Shown piece after piece: positions 1-5,348 of a DNA stretch of 5,355 nt (position 1 is its first letter; every line of letters starts with the position of its first letter). Source of the DNA: Nitrospirota bacterium (GTDB lineage Bacteria; NPL-UPA2; JAADIA01); assembly GCA_013151555.1 (NCBI GenBank), contig JAADIA010000071.1, positions 1 through 5,355 on the forward strand. Reading direction: 5' to 3'. Position numbers and translations under genes: made by a program. Under the pieces are notes generated by a model. That model searched no databases. It worked only from the letters and a program-made list of their open reading frames with translations, and was not told the DNA's origin.

Positions 1-554
1 TTGGACCTGCCCATTCCGGGGCGGCCCCTAACGGCGGTTCAACTACCCTTTGGGTAGATGACCTCGAAGCTTATTATACCGGTTCTCTTTCCGGCACGAT
101 AACCTACAACGGCTATGTCGGCAGTTCCGCCCTCTTCACCTTTGAATTCCGGAAACCAGCGACGACGACGATCATTGCCGATGCCGCTGAGGATGAAGAT
201 CCCGGAACCCCGGGGACTCAGGTTACCGTAACCATGGCCGGAGGAACAGGGACTTATTCCCTGAGCGGTTTACCGGAAGGTACTTATGATGTGACTATCA
301 AGAAGGCGAACACTTTGCGGGAGATTCAAACCAATATCCCCGTAGAGCGAGGAAACAATACCCCAAATATTGATTACAATCTGAGAGGTGGAGATGCAAA
401 TGCTGATAACAGCATTGGTATTGGTGACATGTATCTCCTGAGAAGTAACTGGGGAAGTGGAAACGGAGCCGCGGATTTCAATGGAGACGGCAATGTAGGA
501 ATAGGCGACATGTATATTTTGAGAAATAACTGGGGAGAAACCGGAGCTAACTGA
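1..554 (+). CDS. C-terminal part of a secreted dockerin-tailed protein (5' end outside window)
   Basis: The reading frame is open from the left edge (first whole codon at position 3) to TGA at 552-554, giving 183 visible residues. No start is visible; the ATG at 234 is internal, because the coding similarity to the second gene's tail begins well upstream of it. The first 25 residues, ending in LWVDDLEAYY, resemble the last strands of a beta-sandwich such as a carbohydrate-binding or concanavalin-like module, so an extracellular carbohydrate-related protein is inferred. Next comes an Ig-like/carboxypeptidase-regulatory-like domain (about 81-390) with the typical GLPEGTYDVTIK hairpin. Last is a dockerin type I-like pair of calcium loops (393-428 and 474-509), each with D at loop positions 1, 5 and 12 and N at position 3. 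Known dockerins bind cohesins on scaffold proteins; no cohesin is visible here. The tail is about 89% identical at protein level to that of the next gene. The main function cannot be told. Confidence 0.88.
   Translation, partial: GPAHSGAAPNGGSTTLWVDDLEAYYTGSLSGTITYNGYVGSSALFTFEFRKPATTTIIADAAEDEDPGTPGTQVTVTMAGGTGTYSLSGLPEGTYDVTIKKANTLREIQTNIPVERGNNTPNIDYNLRGGDANADNSIGIGDMYLLRSNWGSGNGAADFNGDGNVGIGDMYILRNNWGETGAN
78..554 (+). repeat. Direct repeat copy A: shared Ig-like plus dockerin tail module
   Basis: This 477-bp stretch aligns without gaps to 3427-3903. By hand count there are about 41 differences, or about 91% nucleotide identity, and 17 of 158 residues differ. Similarity starts sharply at the T-G-S-L-S-G codons, and the preceding codons of the two genes are unrelated. 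About half of the changed codons are silent, as expected for a conserved coding module rather than a non-coding repeat. Confidence 0.93.
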
Positions 555-570
555 AAAAGAAAGCAGAAGA

Positions 571-599
571 TTGCCGGGTGTACATAGAAGGTATATAAC
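571..599 (+). promoter_or_regulatory. Weak possible sigma-70 type promoter
   Basis: TTGCCG (571-576) and TATAAC (594-599) are separated by 17 bases and match 4/6 and 5/6 of the -35/-10 consensus. A second, perfect -10-like TATAAT lies at 609-614 but has no good -35 at the right distance. If used, either would start a short transcript ending at the terminator at 757-799. In AT-rich intergenic DNA such matches arise by chance, so this is only a candidate. Confidence 0.22.
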
Positions 600-684
600 A
601 AATTGGGTTATAATTTTTCGCGGAAGAGGAGATGTCGCTGATACCTTGGTCAAATAGAAATGATTACTACGGCTGGACATTAAA

Positions 685-710
685 GATTGCTCATGATACC
701 GGGAGCAATC
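685..710 (+). other. Perfect 8-bp hairpin in the 3' UTR/intergenic region
   Basis: GATTGCTC (685-692) pairs exactly with GAGCAATC (703-710) around a 10-base loop. No T-tract follows, so it is not an intrinsic terminator by itself. It lies about 50 bases upstream of the strong terminator and could be part of a structured 3' UTR or small RNA. I recognise no known riboswitch class. Confidence 0.45.
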
Positions 711-731
711 GGAACAGAAAGAAGCTAAAGA

Positions 732-799
732 GAAGATTTCTTTCTGAAGATGTAATAAAAAAAGCTGAGGCAGTTTTTTCTCCTGCCTCAGCTTTTTTT
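732..799 (+). repeat. Repeated terminator-associated element, copy 1
   Basis: The 23 bases at 732-754 match 4975-4997 at 21 of 23 positions. After a 9- or 10-base spacer of different sequence, both copies have the same terminator stem core GCTGAGG. Similarity therefore covers a leader motif as well as the hairpin, which suggests a dispersed 3' element rather than two independent terminators. Confidence 0.7.
757..799 (+). terminator. Strong intrinsic terminator, potentially bidirectional
   Basis: GCTGAGGCAG (764-773) pairs perfectly with CTGCCTCAGC (783-792) around a 9-base loop and is followed by seven Ts (793-799). Seven As (757-763) precede the stem, so the helix can extend to 17 bp and the element would also work on the opposite strand. 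It separates the first gene from the second, which argues that the second has its own promoter. A sister copy lies at 5006-5044. Confidence 0.92.
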
Positions 800-860
800 A
801 TGGCATAAAGGAATTCCTGTTCAAAAAATTGCTTTTCTGGAGACTTTAAAGTTTAAAAAA

Positions 861-865
861 AGGAG
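861..865 (+). promoter_or_regulatory. Ribosome binding site for the 1008-residue protein
   Basis: AGGAG lies 11 bases before the ATG at 877, a slightly long but workable spacing. The predicted N-terminus is a signal peptide beginning directly at this ATG, which supports the start. No convincing -35/-10 pair was found between the terminator and this site. Confidence 0.7.
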
Positions 866-876
866 AAAAGAGCCTT

Positions 877-3800
877 ATGGATAAAACAGCGCTGAAAAGC
901 ATTATATTACTGGTAACAATAATAACGATATTTGCTGCTATTTCCGGAATAGAGGTTTCCGGTTACACAGTATATGAAGGAGTAAGCAAGGATAACTTTG
1001 GCAGGTTTGGCTGGTTGACTTATCCCTGGATAGCGTCACCTTACCCGGTATGGAACCAAGAACTGGCCAAGGACGGGACGCTTGCTTATACAATAGATAC
1101 GGATTTTAGTATCAAGAACGGCTCCCGGACATTTTCCTTGATTAACCGGGGGACTCCCTCCAGCGTTACGGTATCAAGTTGCAGCTGGGTAGCTAAAACG
1201 GTGCAAGCCCATTATAGTAATTATCCCGATTACTCCCTTACCATCAGCCTGATCACTCCCGGGATTCTTGTTGAGACTACTGATGAAGTATTAAAAGTCA
1301 ATACGGCAAATTACGATAGGGTGGCTTTTATGCTTGGCGGGAAGGCAGTGATCCGTTCCGGGGCATCTATTTATAATGCCGCAGGAGATGGTCAGTTAGA
1401 TGAGAACTGGATATTATTTTATAACAGCTATAATCGCGATGTTCCTTTACTGGTAGTGTTACAACACTTTCCTGAGACGATAAGTTTAACTTCAGGAGAC
1501 CTTGCCGTATATTTTAACGGTCCTGTAGACAAAGCTGTAATAGCCACACCCTGGGGTATAGATAGGACAAATAAGACTTTACAATGGGGCAGCTATTTAT
1601 CCAGTATAATAGTCAACAAGATGCGTTTTTGGTCCCAGGCGCTCTTGGCTTATCCGGTAAGTTGCAAAGAGTATTTCTGGATTGAGGAAGATAATCAACG
1701 AGTCGGCATCAAAGACGTATATAGTTATAAGATAATTAACGATGACTGGGGAACCCCGGTCAAGAAGACCGCTCCTCTTCCGCCTTTAGTCTCTTTTGCT
1801 AAAGATAAAGGTCATCCGGTAGAGATAATTACCGCCGGAGTTAAGGATTACTACTATCCTACCTGGTATGGACCTTTAAGAGGGCCGGTAGGTACTAATA
1901 CAGTAAAATATTATCTACCGATCCCCCCGGTTCAGTTTCGGGCTCCGGTCAATATGCCCGGAGATGACAGTATGAAAACGGATTTAAACAACTTAGTTAA
2001 GACCAGTCTGAATTATTACGCGGGAGGAAAAAAATGGTGGACTATCCCTGATCCTATATGGACTAATTCACCCCAGGGAAATATCGATGCTGATACCTGG
2101 ATGGGTGCTTTTGCACCCACCTTGATGGGCCTGCCTTTCTTTACGGCAACGACAAAATACAATCTTTTTAATGCTGCGGACAAATCTACGCATGACCGGA
2201 TAGTTGTTTCGCTTGTCTCCTATCCCTATTTGATACCTGACGATAACGGGCCCTATGCAGAAGATGGATATAGAACCGAACCTTACACCGGGATAGAATA
2301 TATTACCACCTTTTTAGCTCCGAAGCAGGAAAGCAGCTATCCCAACACTCTCTACTGGGATGCCGACGAAGCGGCAGGGACCGTTTTAACCTCTTTATAT
2401 TATTACGCTCTTTATTCAGGTGACTGGCAGACTATCCAGGCCGGTTGGCCGATTATCAAAGACCTGGCTAAATACTTTGAGGTCCTTAATGACTGGGCTT
2501 ATTTAGCTTCCGGAGCCCGGGAATACGGAATGGGGTCTTCCATGGATATGCTTAATGCGGAATATCCCGGGTTGCTTAGCTATGCTAAACTGGCTAAAGA
2601 GATGAACGATATTCCCACTTATGAGAAAGCCTTGTATATGGCGGTAAGAACGACTATTCCTACCCTGATGAGATTTAAATTCAAATCCTATGCTCAGCAA
2701 TACGGACTTAGCGGGGGAGGAAGTAATGAATATGTGAGCGGTTTTCGTGAAGATGGTCCCCAGGCATTTACTTTACCGGCTAACTATAATAAGAAGGTAA
2801 CCATCCAGTATCTGAACAACGCCCGGTCGGGGACCCCACCGGAGTTGGTAACCCTTTACTTAACTTATGCCTGGAATGAACTTTACGATTGGGAACAGAC
2901 GGTAGCTGCTAAATACCCGACTACCTGGTACGACAGCAAATTTTCTATTCACGACATTTATGCCCGCGCCTTACTTGGCGATAGCAAGAGCAATCTTCAC
3001 TATTGGTTGAATTATGCTCTCGCAAAAGCTCTGCAGCCTTATCCGGACGGCTGGGCCTCAGATTGGCCGGGAATGATTTGGCCACCCGGGGTAGGGGAAG
3101 TAATCAGCCGGGCAGCTCCTTATTGGCTTGAAGATTCCTGGGCTCCCACAGAATTCATCGATGCTTTTTATAATCCGGCGGAAGAGAAGATTAGTTTAAC
3201 CTTTGAGGCTACCGGTATTGCGAGCTTTAGAGTAGATGGATATTCTCAATGGCCTTCCGTGGCCGTTATATCCCGGCCGGATAATACCGTTTTCTCCCCG
3301 GTAACATCTCTTGCAGCTTTAGAGACCACCCCGGACAGCTGGTATTATGACCTCAGCAAAAGTATTCCTTTTCTGCGCATCCATGCTTCCGGAGGAAAAG
3401 AAACGGAGGTTGAGATAAGTCTTGCCACCGGCTCTCTTTCCGGCACGATAACCTATAACGGCTATGCCGGCAGCTCCGCGCTCTTCACCTTCGAGCTCCG
3501 GAAACCGGGGACAACGACAATCATTGCCGATGCTGCTGAGGATGAAGATCCCGGAACCCCGGGGACTCAGGTTACCGTAACCATGGCCGGAGGAACAGGG
3601 ACTTACGCCCTGAGCGGTTTACCGGAAGGTACTTATGATGTGACCATCAAGAAGTCGAACACTTTGCGGGAGATTCAAACCAATGTCTCCGTAGTACAAG
3701 GAAACAATACCCCTAATGTCGATTACAGTCTCAGAGGTGGAGATGCAAATGCCGATAACAGCGTTGGCATTGGTGACATGTATCTTCTGAGAAATAACTG

Positions 3801-3903
3801 GGGAAGCGGAAACGGAGCCGCTGACTTCAATGGAGACGGCATTGTGGGAGTGGGCGACATGTATATTTTGAGAGATAACTGGGGAGAAACCGGAGCTGAC
3901 TGA
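877..3903 (+). CDS. Secreted six-hairpin glycosidase-like protein with Ig-like and dockerin-like tail
   Basis: The product has 1008 residues. A signal peptide is clear: K3/K7 charges, a hydrophobic stretch at 9-22, and likely cleavage near G24 or G29. Residues about 30-360 look beta-rich and aromatic. Residues about 380-800 are helix-rich with paired helices, resembling the (alpha/alpha)6 six-hairpin glycosidase fold. Acidic clusters there, WDADE (494-498) and SSMDML (554-559) with E562, are candidate active-site residues; this is inference, as I cannot assign a GH or lyase family. Residues about 800-850 return to beta structure. The tail has an Ig-like domain (about 852-952, with GLPEGTYDVTIK at 914-925) and two dockerin-like calcium loops (D956/N958/D960/D967 and D983/N985/D987/D994). 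It is probably an extracellular polysaccharide-acting protein attached through its tail. The same tail ends the upstream gene. A non-catalytic role is possible. Confidence 0.9.
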   Translation: MDKTALKSIILLVTIITIFAAISGIEVSGYTVYEGVSKDNFGRFGWLTYPWIASPYPVWNQELAKDGTLAYTIDTDFSIKNGSRTFSLINRGTPSSVTVSSCSWVAKTVQAHYSNYPDYSLTISLITPGILVETTDEVLKVNTANYDRVAFMLGGKAVIRSGASIYNAAGDGQLDENWILFYNSYNRDVPLLVVLQHFPETISLTSGDLAVYFNGPVDKAVIATPWGIDRTNKTLQWGSYLSSIIVNKMRFWSQALLAYPVSCKEYFWIEEDNQRVGIKDVYSYKIINDDWGTPVKKTAPLPPLVSFAKDKGHPVEIITAGVKDYYYPTWYGPLRGPVGTNTVKYYLPIPPVQFRAPVNMPGDDSMKTDLNNLVKTSLNYYAGGKKWWTIPDPIWTNSPQGNIDADTWMGAFAPTLMGLPFFTATTKYNLFNAADKSTHDRIVVSLVSYPYLIPDDNGPYAEDGYRTEPYTGIEYITTFLAPKQESSYPNTLYWDADEAAGTVLTSLYYYALYSGDWQTIQAGWPIIKDLAKYFEVLNDWAYLASGAREYGMGSSMDMLNAEYPGLLSYAKLAKEMNDIPTYEKALYMAVRTTIPTLMRFKFKSYAQQYGLSGGGSNEYVSGFREDGPQAFTLPANYNKKVTIQYLNNARSGTPPELVTLYLTYAWNELYDWEQTVAAKYPTTWYDSKFSIHDIYARALLGDSKSNLHYWLNYALAKALQPYPDGWASDWPGMIWPPGVGEVISRAAPYWLEDSWAPTEFIDAFYNPAEEKISLTFEATGIASFRVDGYSQWPSVAVISRPDNTVFSPVTSLAALETTPDSWYYDLSKSIPFLRIHASGGKETEVEISLATGSLSGTITYNGYAGSSALFTFELRKPGTTTIIADAAEDEDPGTPGTQVTVTMAGGTGTYALSGLPEGTYDVTIKKSNTLREIQTNVSVVQGNNTPNVDYSLRGGDANADNSVGIGDMYLLRNNWGSGNGAADFNGDGIVGVGDMYILRDNWGETGAD
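3427..3903 (+). repeat. Direct repeat copy B: shared Ig-like plus dockerin tail module
   Basis: This is the second copy of the 477-bp module at 78-554, in the same orientation and ending in the same TGA position. Weak similarity continues about 20 bases past the stop codons (purine-rich, ending in AGATT in both) and then stops. The interval between the copies is about 2.9 kb. Confidence 0.93.
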
Positions 3904-3924
3904 GAAAGGAAGATAAAGATTAAG

Positions 3925-3977
3925 AATGTTGATTCAGATAAACATTAAGTTGAAAAATATGAACATTGATTCAACTT
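3925..3977 (+). other. AT-rich inverted repeats downstream of the 1008-residue gene
   Basis: AAGTTGAA (3947-3954) pairs with TTCAACTT (3970-3977) around 15 bases. A smaller pair, AATGTT (3925-3930) and AACATT (3941-3946), lies just before it. TTGATTCA occurs twice directly (3929-3936 and 3966-3973). No T-tract follows, so this is not a standard intrinsic terminator. It could be a 3' UTR structure or a protein-binding site. No clear terminator was found for the upstream gene. Confidence 0.4.
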
Positions 3978-4061
3978 CATGGATTATAAGATGTTATGAT
4001 GGATTTTGGGCCCGGAACGGTTCTCCCGCGTTGATTTATTTAAACACGAGGATAGATGGTC

Positions 4062-4158
4062 TGGAAGGATGAAAAGAAAGAAAAAAGAAAAAATATTCAG
4101 CTTAGTGATTGTCTCTGAAAGAGATAGAAAGATGAGGATAAAAAAAGAAAGAGAAAAA
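4062..4158 (+). other. Purine-rich tracts ahead of the sigma-54 promoter
   Basis: The 335 bases between the second and third genes hold no convincing gene. This part has long runs of A and G on the + strand, including uninterrupted purines at 4071-4093 and 4140-4158. A small palindrome, TCTCT-GAA-AGAGA (4112-4124), sits about 45 bases upstream of the -24 element. Such DNA could be curved and could aid looping by a sigma-54 activator, but that is inference. Confidence 0.4.
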
Positions 4159-4166
4159 TGCGCGGG

Positions 4167-4182
4167 TGGCATGAAAATTGCA
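4167..4182 (+). promoter_or_regulatory. Sigma-54 (RpoN) -24/-12 promoter for the PEP-CTERM gene
   Basis: TGGCATGAAAATTGCA fits the RpoN consensus TGGCACG-N4-TTGCW closely. The invariant GG (4168-4169) and GC (4180-4181) are separated by exactly 10 bases. Transcription should start near 4192-4194, giving a leader of about 45 bases that contains the Shine-Dalgarno sequence. Sigma-54 promoters need an AAA+ enhancer-binding activator, and the PrsK/PrsR two-component system is associated with exosortase/PEP-CTERM loci. That regulator is not in this window. Confidence 0.82.
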
Positions 4183-4224
4183 TGTTAAATAAAGTAAAAA
4201 AAGTATAAGAATTAAGGTATAGAA

Positions 4225-4233
4225 AGGAGGTGA
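4225..4233 (+). promoter_or_regulatory. Strong Shine-Dalgarno that decides the PEP-CTERM start
   Basis: AGGAGGTGA is a near-perfect anti-SD match. An in-frame GTG at 4230 overlaps it and so cannot be its start. The ATG at 4239 lies about 7 bases after AGGAGGT, so it is chosen. Further in-frame ATGs at 4245 and 4254 are farther away. Confidence 0.85.
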
Positions 4234-4238
4234 AAAGA

Positions 4239-4970
4239 ATGAAGATGTTAATGAAAGGTATGACTGTGGCGATTCTTCTCGCCGGCTTAATGAGTTTCAC
4301 AGCCCAAGCTACTGTCTTCACTCAACTCGCAACTCAGGATACCTCTCTTAAACCTTATAAAGTCAATAACAACTATAATGGCACAGGTTGGGGGTTTCGA
4401 GTTTCGGACGAAAATCCAGATGCAGCTATAGGTGGAGATGTTTATACGGGTATAGTAGGAGGGTTTACTTTGCCTGACCTGGGAGGAGAAAACCTGGTAA
4501 GCGCTACCTTGAGATTAGAAACCATAAACCCAGCGGGTAGTTGGTTGGACCCGGATGGTAATGGTACTGTAGAAATAGGCGCTTACCGACTAGGGTCGGC
4601 TTGGGATGAGACAACGGCAACCTGGAACACTCCTTCACCTGGTTGGGGCGCACCAGGCGTTGCAGGCACTGCAAGCACACCTGTTGATATTCAGTTGACT
4701 ACTCACACACCAGCGGTACATTGGGAAGAATGGAATGTCACTACCGATGTGGCCGATATGTATGCCAACATAGCACCTAACTACGGTTGGATGTTACAAG
4801 TAGAAAATCCTGGTGATGGTAGGATCTGGTTCAATAGACACGAAAACGGTGAAGCTGGTACTGCGCAATTAGTGATAGAAACTGCCCCTATTCCGGAACC
4901 TGGGAGTTTGTTCCTCTTAGGCACGGGTTTACTGAGTCTCGTATCCTTCGTGCGCCGGAAGAGAAGTTAA
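4239..4970 (+). CDS. DNRLRE-domain PEP-CTERM sorting-signal protein
   Basis: The product has 243 residues. A signal peptide spans 1-24 (K2/K6, hydrophobic core, cleavage after A22-Q23-A24). Residues about 25-213 form one beta-rich DNRLRE-type domain (a family overlapping CBM96), shown by LVSATLRLE, the signature AWDETTATWNTP (W122-N130 region), GWMLQ around W184 and NRHENG (199-204). A PEP-CTERM signal closes the protein: P219-E220-P221, a hydrophobic segment (222-238) and the basic end RRKRS (239-243). PEP-CTERM proteins are exported by Sec, cleaved and transferred by an exosortase, and linked to exopolysaccharide or biofilm. The domain suggests polysaccharide binding or a structural matrix role; no catalytic residues are evident. 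The gene has its own sigma-54 promoter, a strong ribosome binding site and a terminator just after the stop, so it is probably monocistronic. No exosortase lies nearby, as is usual for scattered PEP-CTERM genes. Confidence 0.92.
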   Translation: MKMLMKGMTVAILLAGLMSFTAQATVFTQLATQDTSLKPYKVNNNYNGTGWGFRVSDENPDAAIGGDVYTGIVGGFTLPDLGGENLVSATLRLETINPAGSWLDPDGNGTVEIGAYRLGSAWDETTATWNTPSPGWGAPGVAGTASTPVDIQLTTHTPAVHWEEWNVTTDVADMYANIAPNYGWMLQVENPGDGRIWFNRHENGEAGTAQLVIETAPIPEPGSLFLLGTGLLSLVSFVRRKRS

Positions 4971-4974
4971 AAAG

Positions 4975-5044
4975 GAAGATTTTTTCCTGAAGATGTAGTT
5001 CAATTAAGCTGAGGTAGCTTTTCCTGCTACCTCAGCTTTTTTTT
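4975..5044 (+). repeat. Repeated terminator-associated element, copy 2
   Basis: This copy starts only 4 bases after the stop codon of the PEP-CTERM gene. Its first 23 bases (4975-4997) match 732-754 with two differences, and its terminator stem shares the GCTGAGG core with the one at 764-792. The spacer between the two conserved blocks is 10 bases and differs in sequence from copy 1. Confidence 0.7.
5006..5044 (+). terminator. Intrinsic terminator of the PEP-CTERM gene
   Basis: AAGCTGAGGTAGC (5006-5018) pairs perfectly with GCTACCTCAGCTT (5026-5038) around a 7-base loop, followed by a T-tract (5037-5044). It lies 36 bases after the stop codon. Compared with the terminator at 757-799, one stem pair has changed from C-G to T-A on both sides, so pairing is kept. 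Confidence 0.92.
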
Positions 5045-5070
5045 GCCTGGAATACTTCCTCCTTAAGAAA

Positions 5071-5110
5071 GACCACGGAAGAAGTGTTAAGCTTCTGTGC
5101 TTCCGTGGTC
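5071..5110. repeat. Inverted repeat 1 with CCACGGAA core
   Basis: GACCACGGAAG (5071-5081) is the exact reverse complement of CTTCCGTGGTC (5100-5110), with 18 bases between. It is the first of a series of CCACGGAA/TTCCGTGG sites filling the right end. The lack of a T-tract on either strand argues against a terminator. Confidence 0.8.
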
Positions 5111-5124
5111 AAGTTTTACAGTAC
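5093..5124 (+). repeat. 32-bp direct repeat, copy 1
   Basis: These 32 bases match 5317-5348 with two differences, both transitions (T5098/C5322 and C5119/T5343). The copy includes the right arm of inverted repeat 1 and continues through AAGTTTTACAGTAC. Confidence 0.85.
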
Positions 5125-5182
5125 TTCAGAAGAGGAGAGAGGTAAGGTCAAAAAGATTGCGAAAATTACAAAGACTATGAAA

Positions 5183-5306
5183 ACCACGGAAACACGGAAG
5201 GACGGAAACACGGAAAAATGAATATAGAATGAGAAAAATTAAAAAAGTTATAAATTTAAGTCTCCATGTTTCTGTAGTTAAGTGTATCTTTCCGTGTTTC
5301 CGTGGT
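5183..5306. repeat. Long two-stem inverted repeat of ACGGAAACACGGAA units
   Basis: ACCACGGAAACACGGAA (5183-5199) is the exact reverse complement of 5290-5306, a 17-bp stem. Inside it, 5202-5214 pairs with 5263-5275 at 12 of 13 positions, counting one G-T pair. The left side is itself a tandem repeat: ACGGAAACACGGAA occurs at 5186-5199 and again at 5202-5215, a 16-base period. The loop (5215-5262) is very A/T-rich. No coding frame of interest spans it. The form resembles a REP- or MITE-like intergenic element; no transposase is present. Confidence 0.8.
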
Positions 5307-5316
5307 CAATTTGTAT

Positions 5317-5348
5317 TTCTGCGCTTCCGTGGTCAAGTTTTATAGTAC
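5317..5348 (+). repeat. 32-bp direct repeat, copy 2
   Basis: This is the second copy of 5093-5124 (30 of 32 bases identical), 224 bases downstream in the same orientation. It again contains TTCCGTGGTC, but its inverted partner, if any, would lie beyond the right edge. The repeat cluster may therefore continue outside the window. Confidence 0.85.

Noticed and set aside
270-680. Antisense frame of 136 codons opposite the first gene's tail
   Set aside because: It overlaps a well-supported conserved coding module on the + strand; low-complexity Ser/Ile/Val composition fits a shadow frame.
674-691. A TGG...TTGC pair resembling a -24/-12 promoter
   Set aside because: The GG and GC elements are 12 bases apart instead of the required 10, and the flanks do not match the consensus.
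632-808. A 58-codon + strand frame starting at ATG 632 after GGAAGAGGAG
   Set aside because: It runs straight through the intrinsic terminator hairpin and its T-tract, has no recognisable domain, and its purine-rich lead is too close to the ATG for a clean ribosome binding site.
829-857. TTGCTT and TTTAAA 17 bases apart as a promoter for the 1008-residue gene
   Set aside because: The matches are poor (3/6 and 4/6) and transcription would start inside the ribosome binding site.
4006-4188. A 60-codon + strand frame starting at TTG
   Set aside because: It is Lys/Arg/Glu-rich because of the purine tracts, lacks a ribosome binding site and overlaps the sigma-54 promoter.
4178-4209. Sigma-70 alternative: TTGCAT with TATAAG upstream of the PEP-CTERM gene
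   Set aside because: The spacer is 20 bases, too long for a good sigma-70 promoter, whereas the overlapping sigma-54 motif fits exactly.
4230-4238. GTG at 4230 as the start of the PEP-CTERM protein
   Set aside because: It lies within the Shine-Dalgarno sequence itself; the ATG at 4239 has ideal spacing.
5071-5348. CRISPR array
   Set aside because: Repeat units occur in both orientations at irregular distances, with no uniform spacers.
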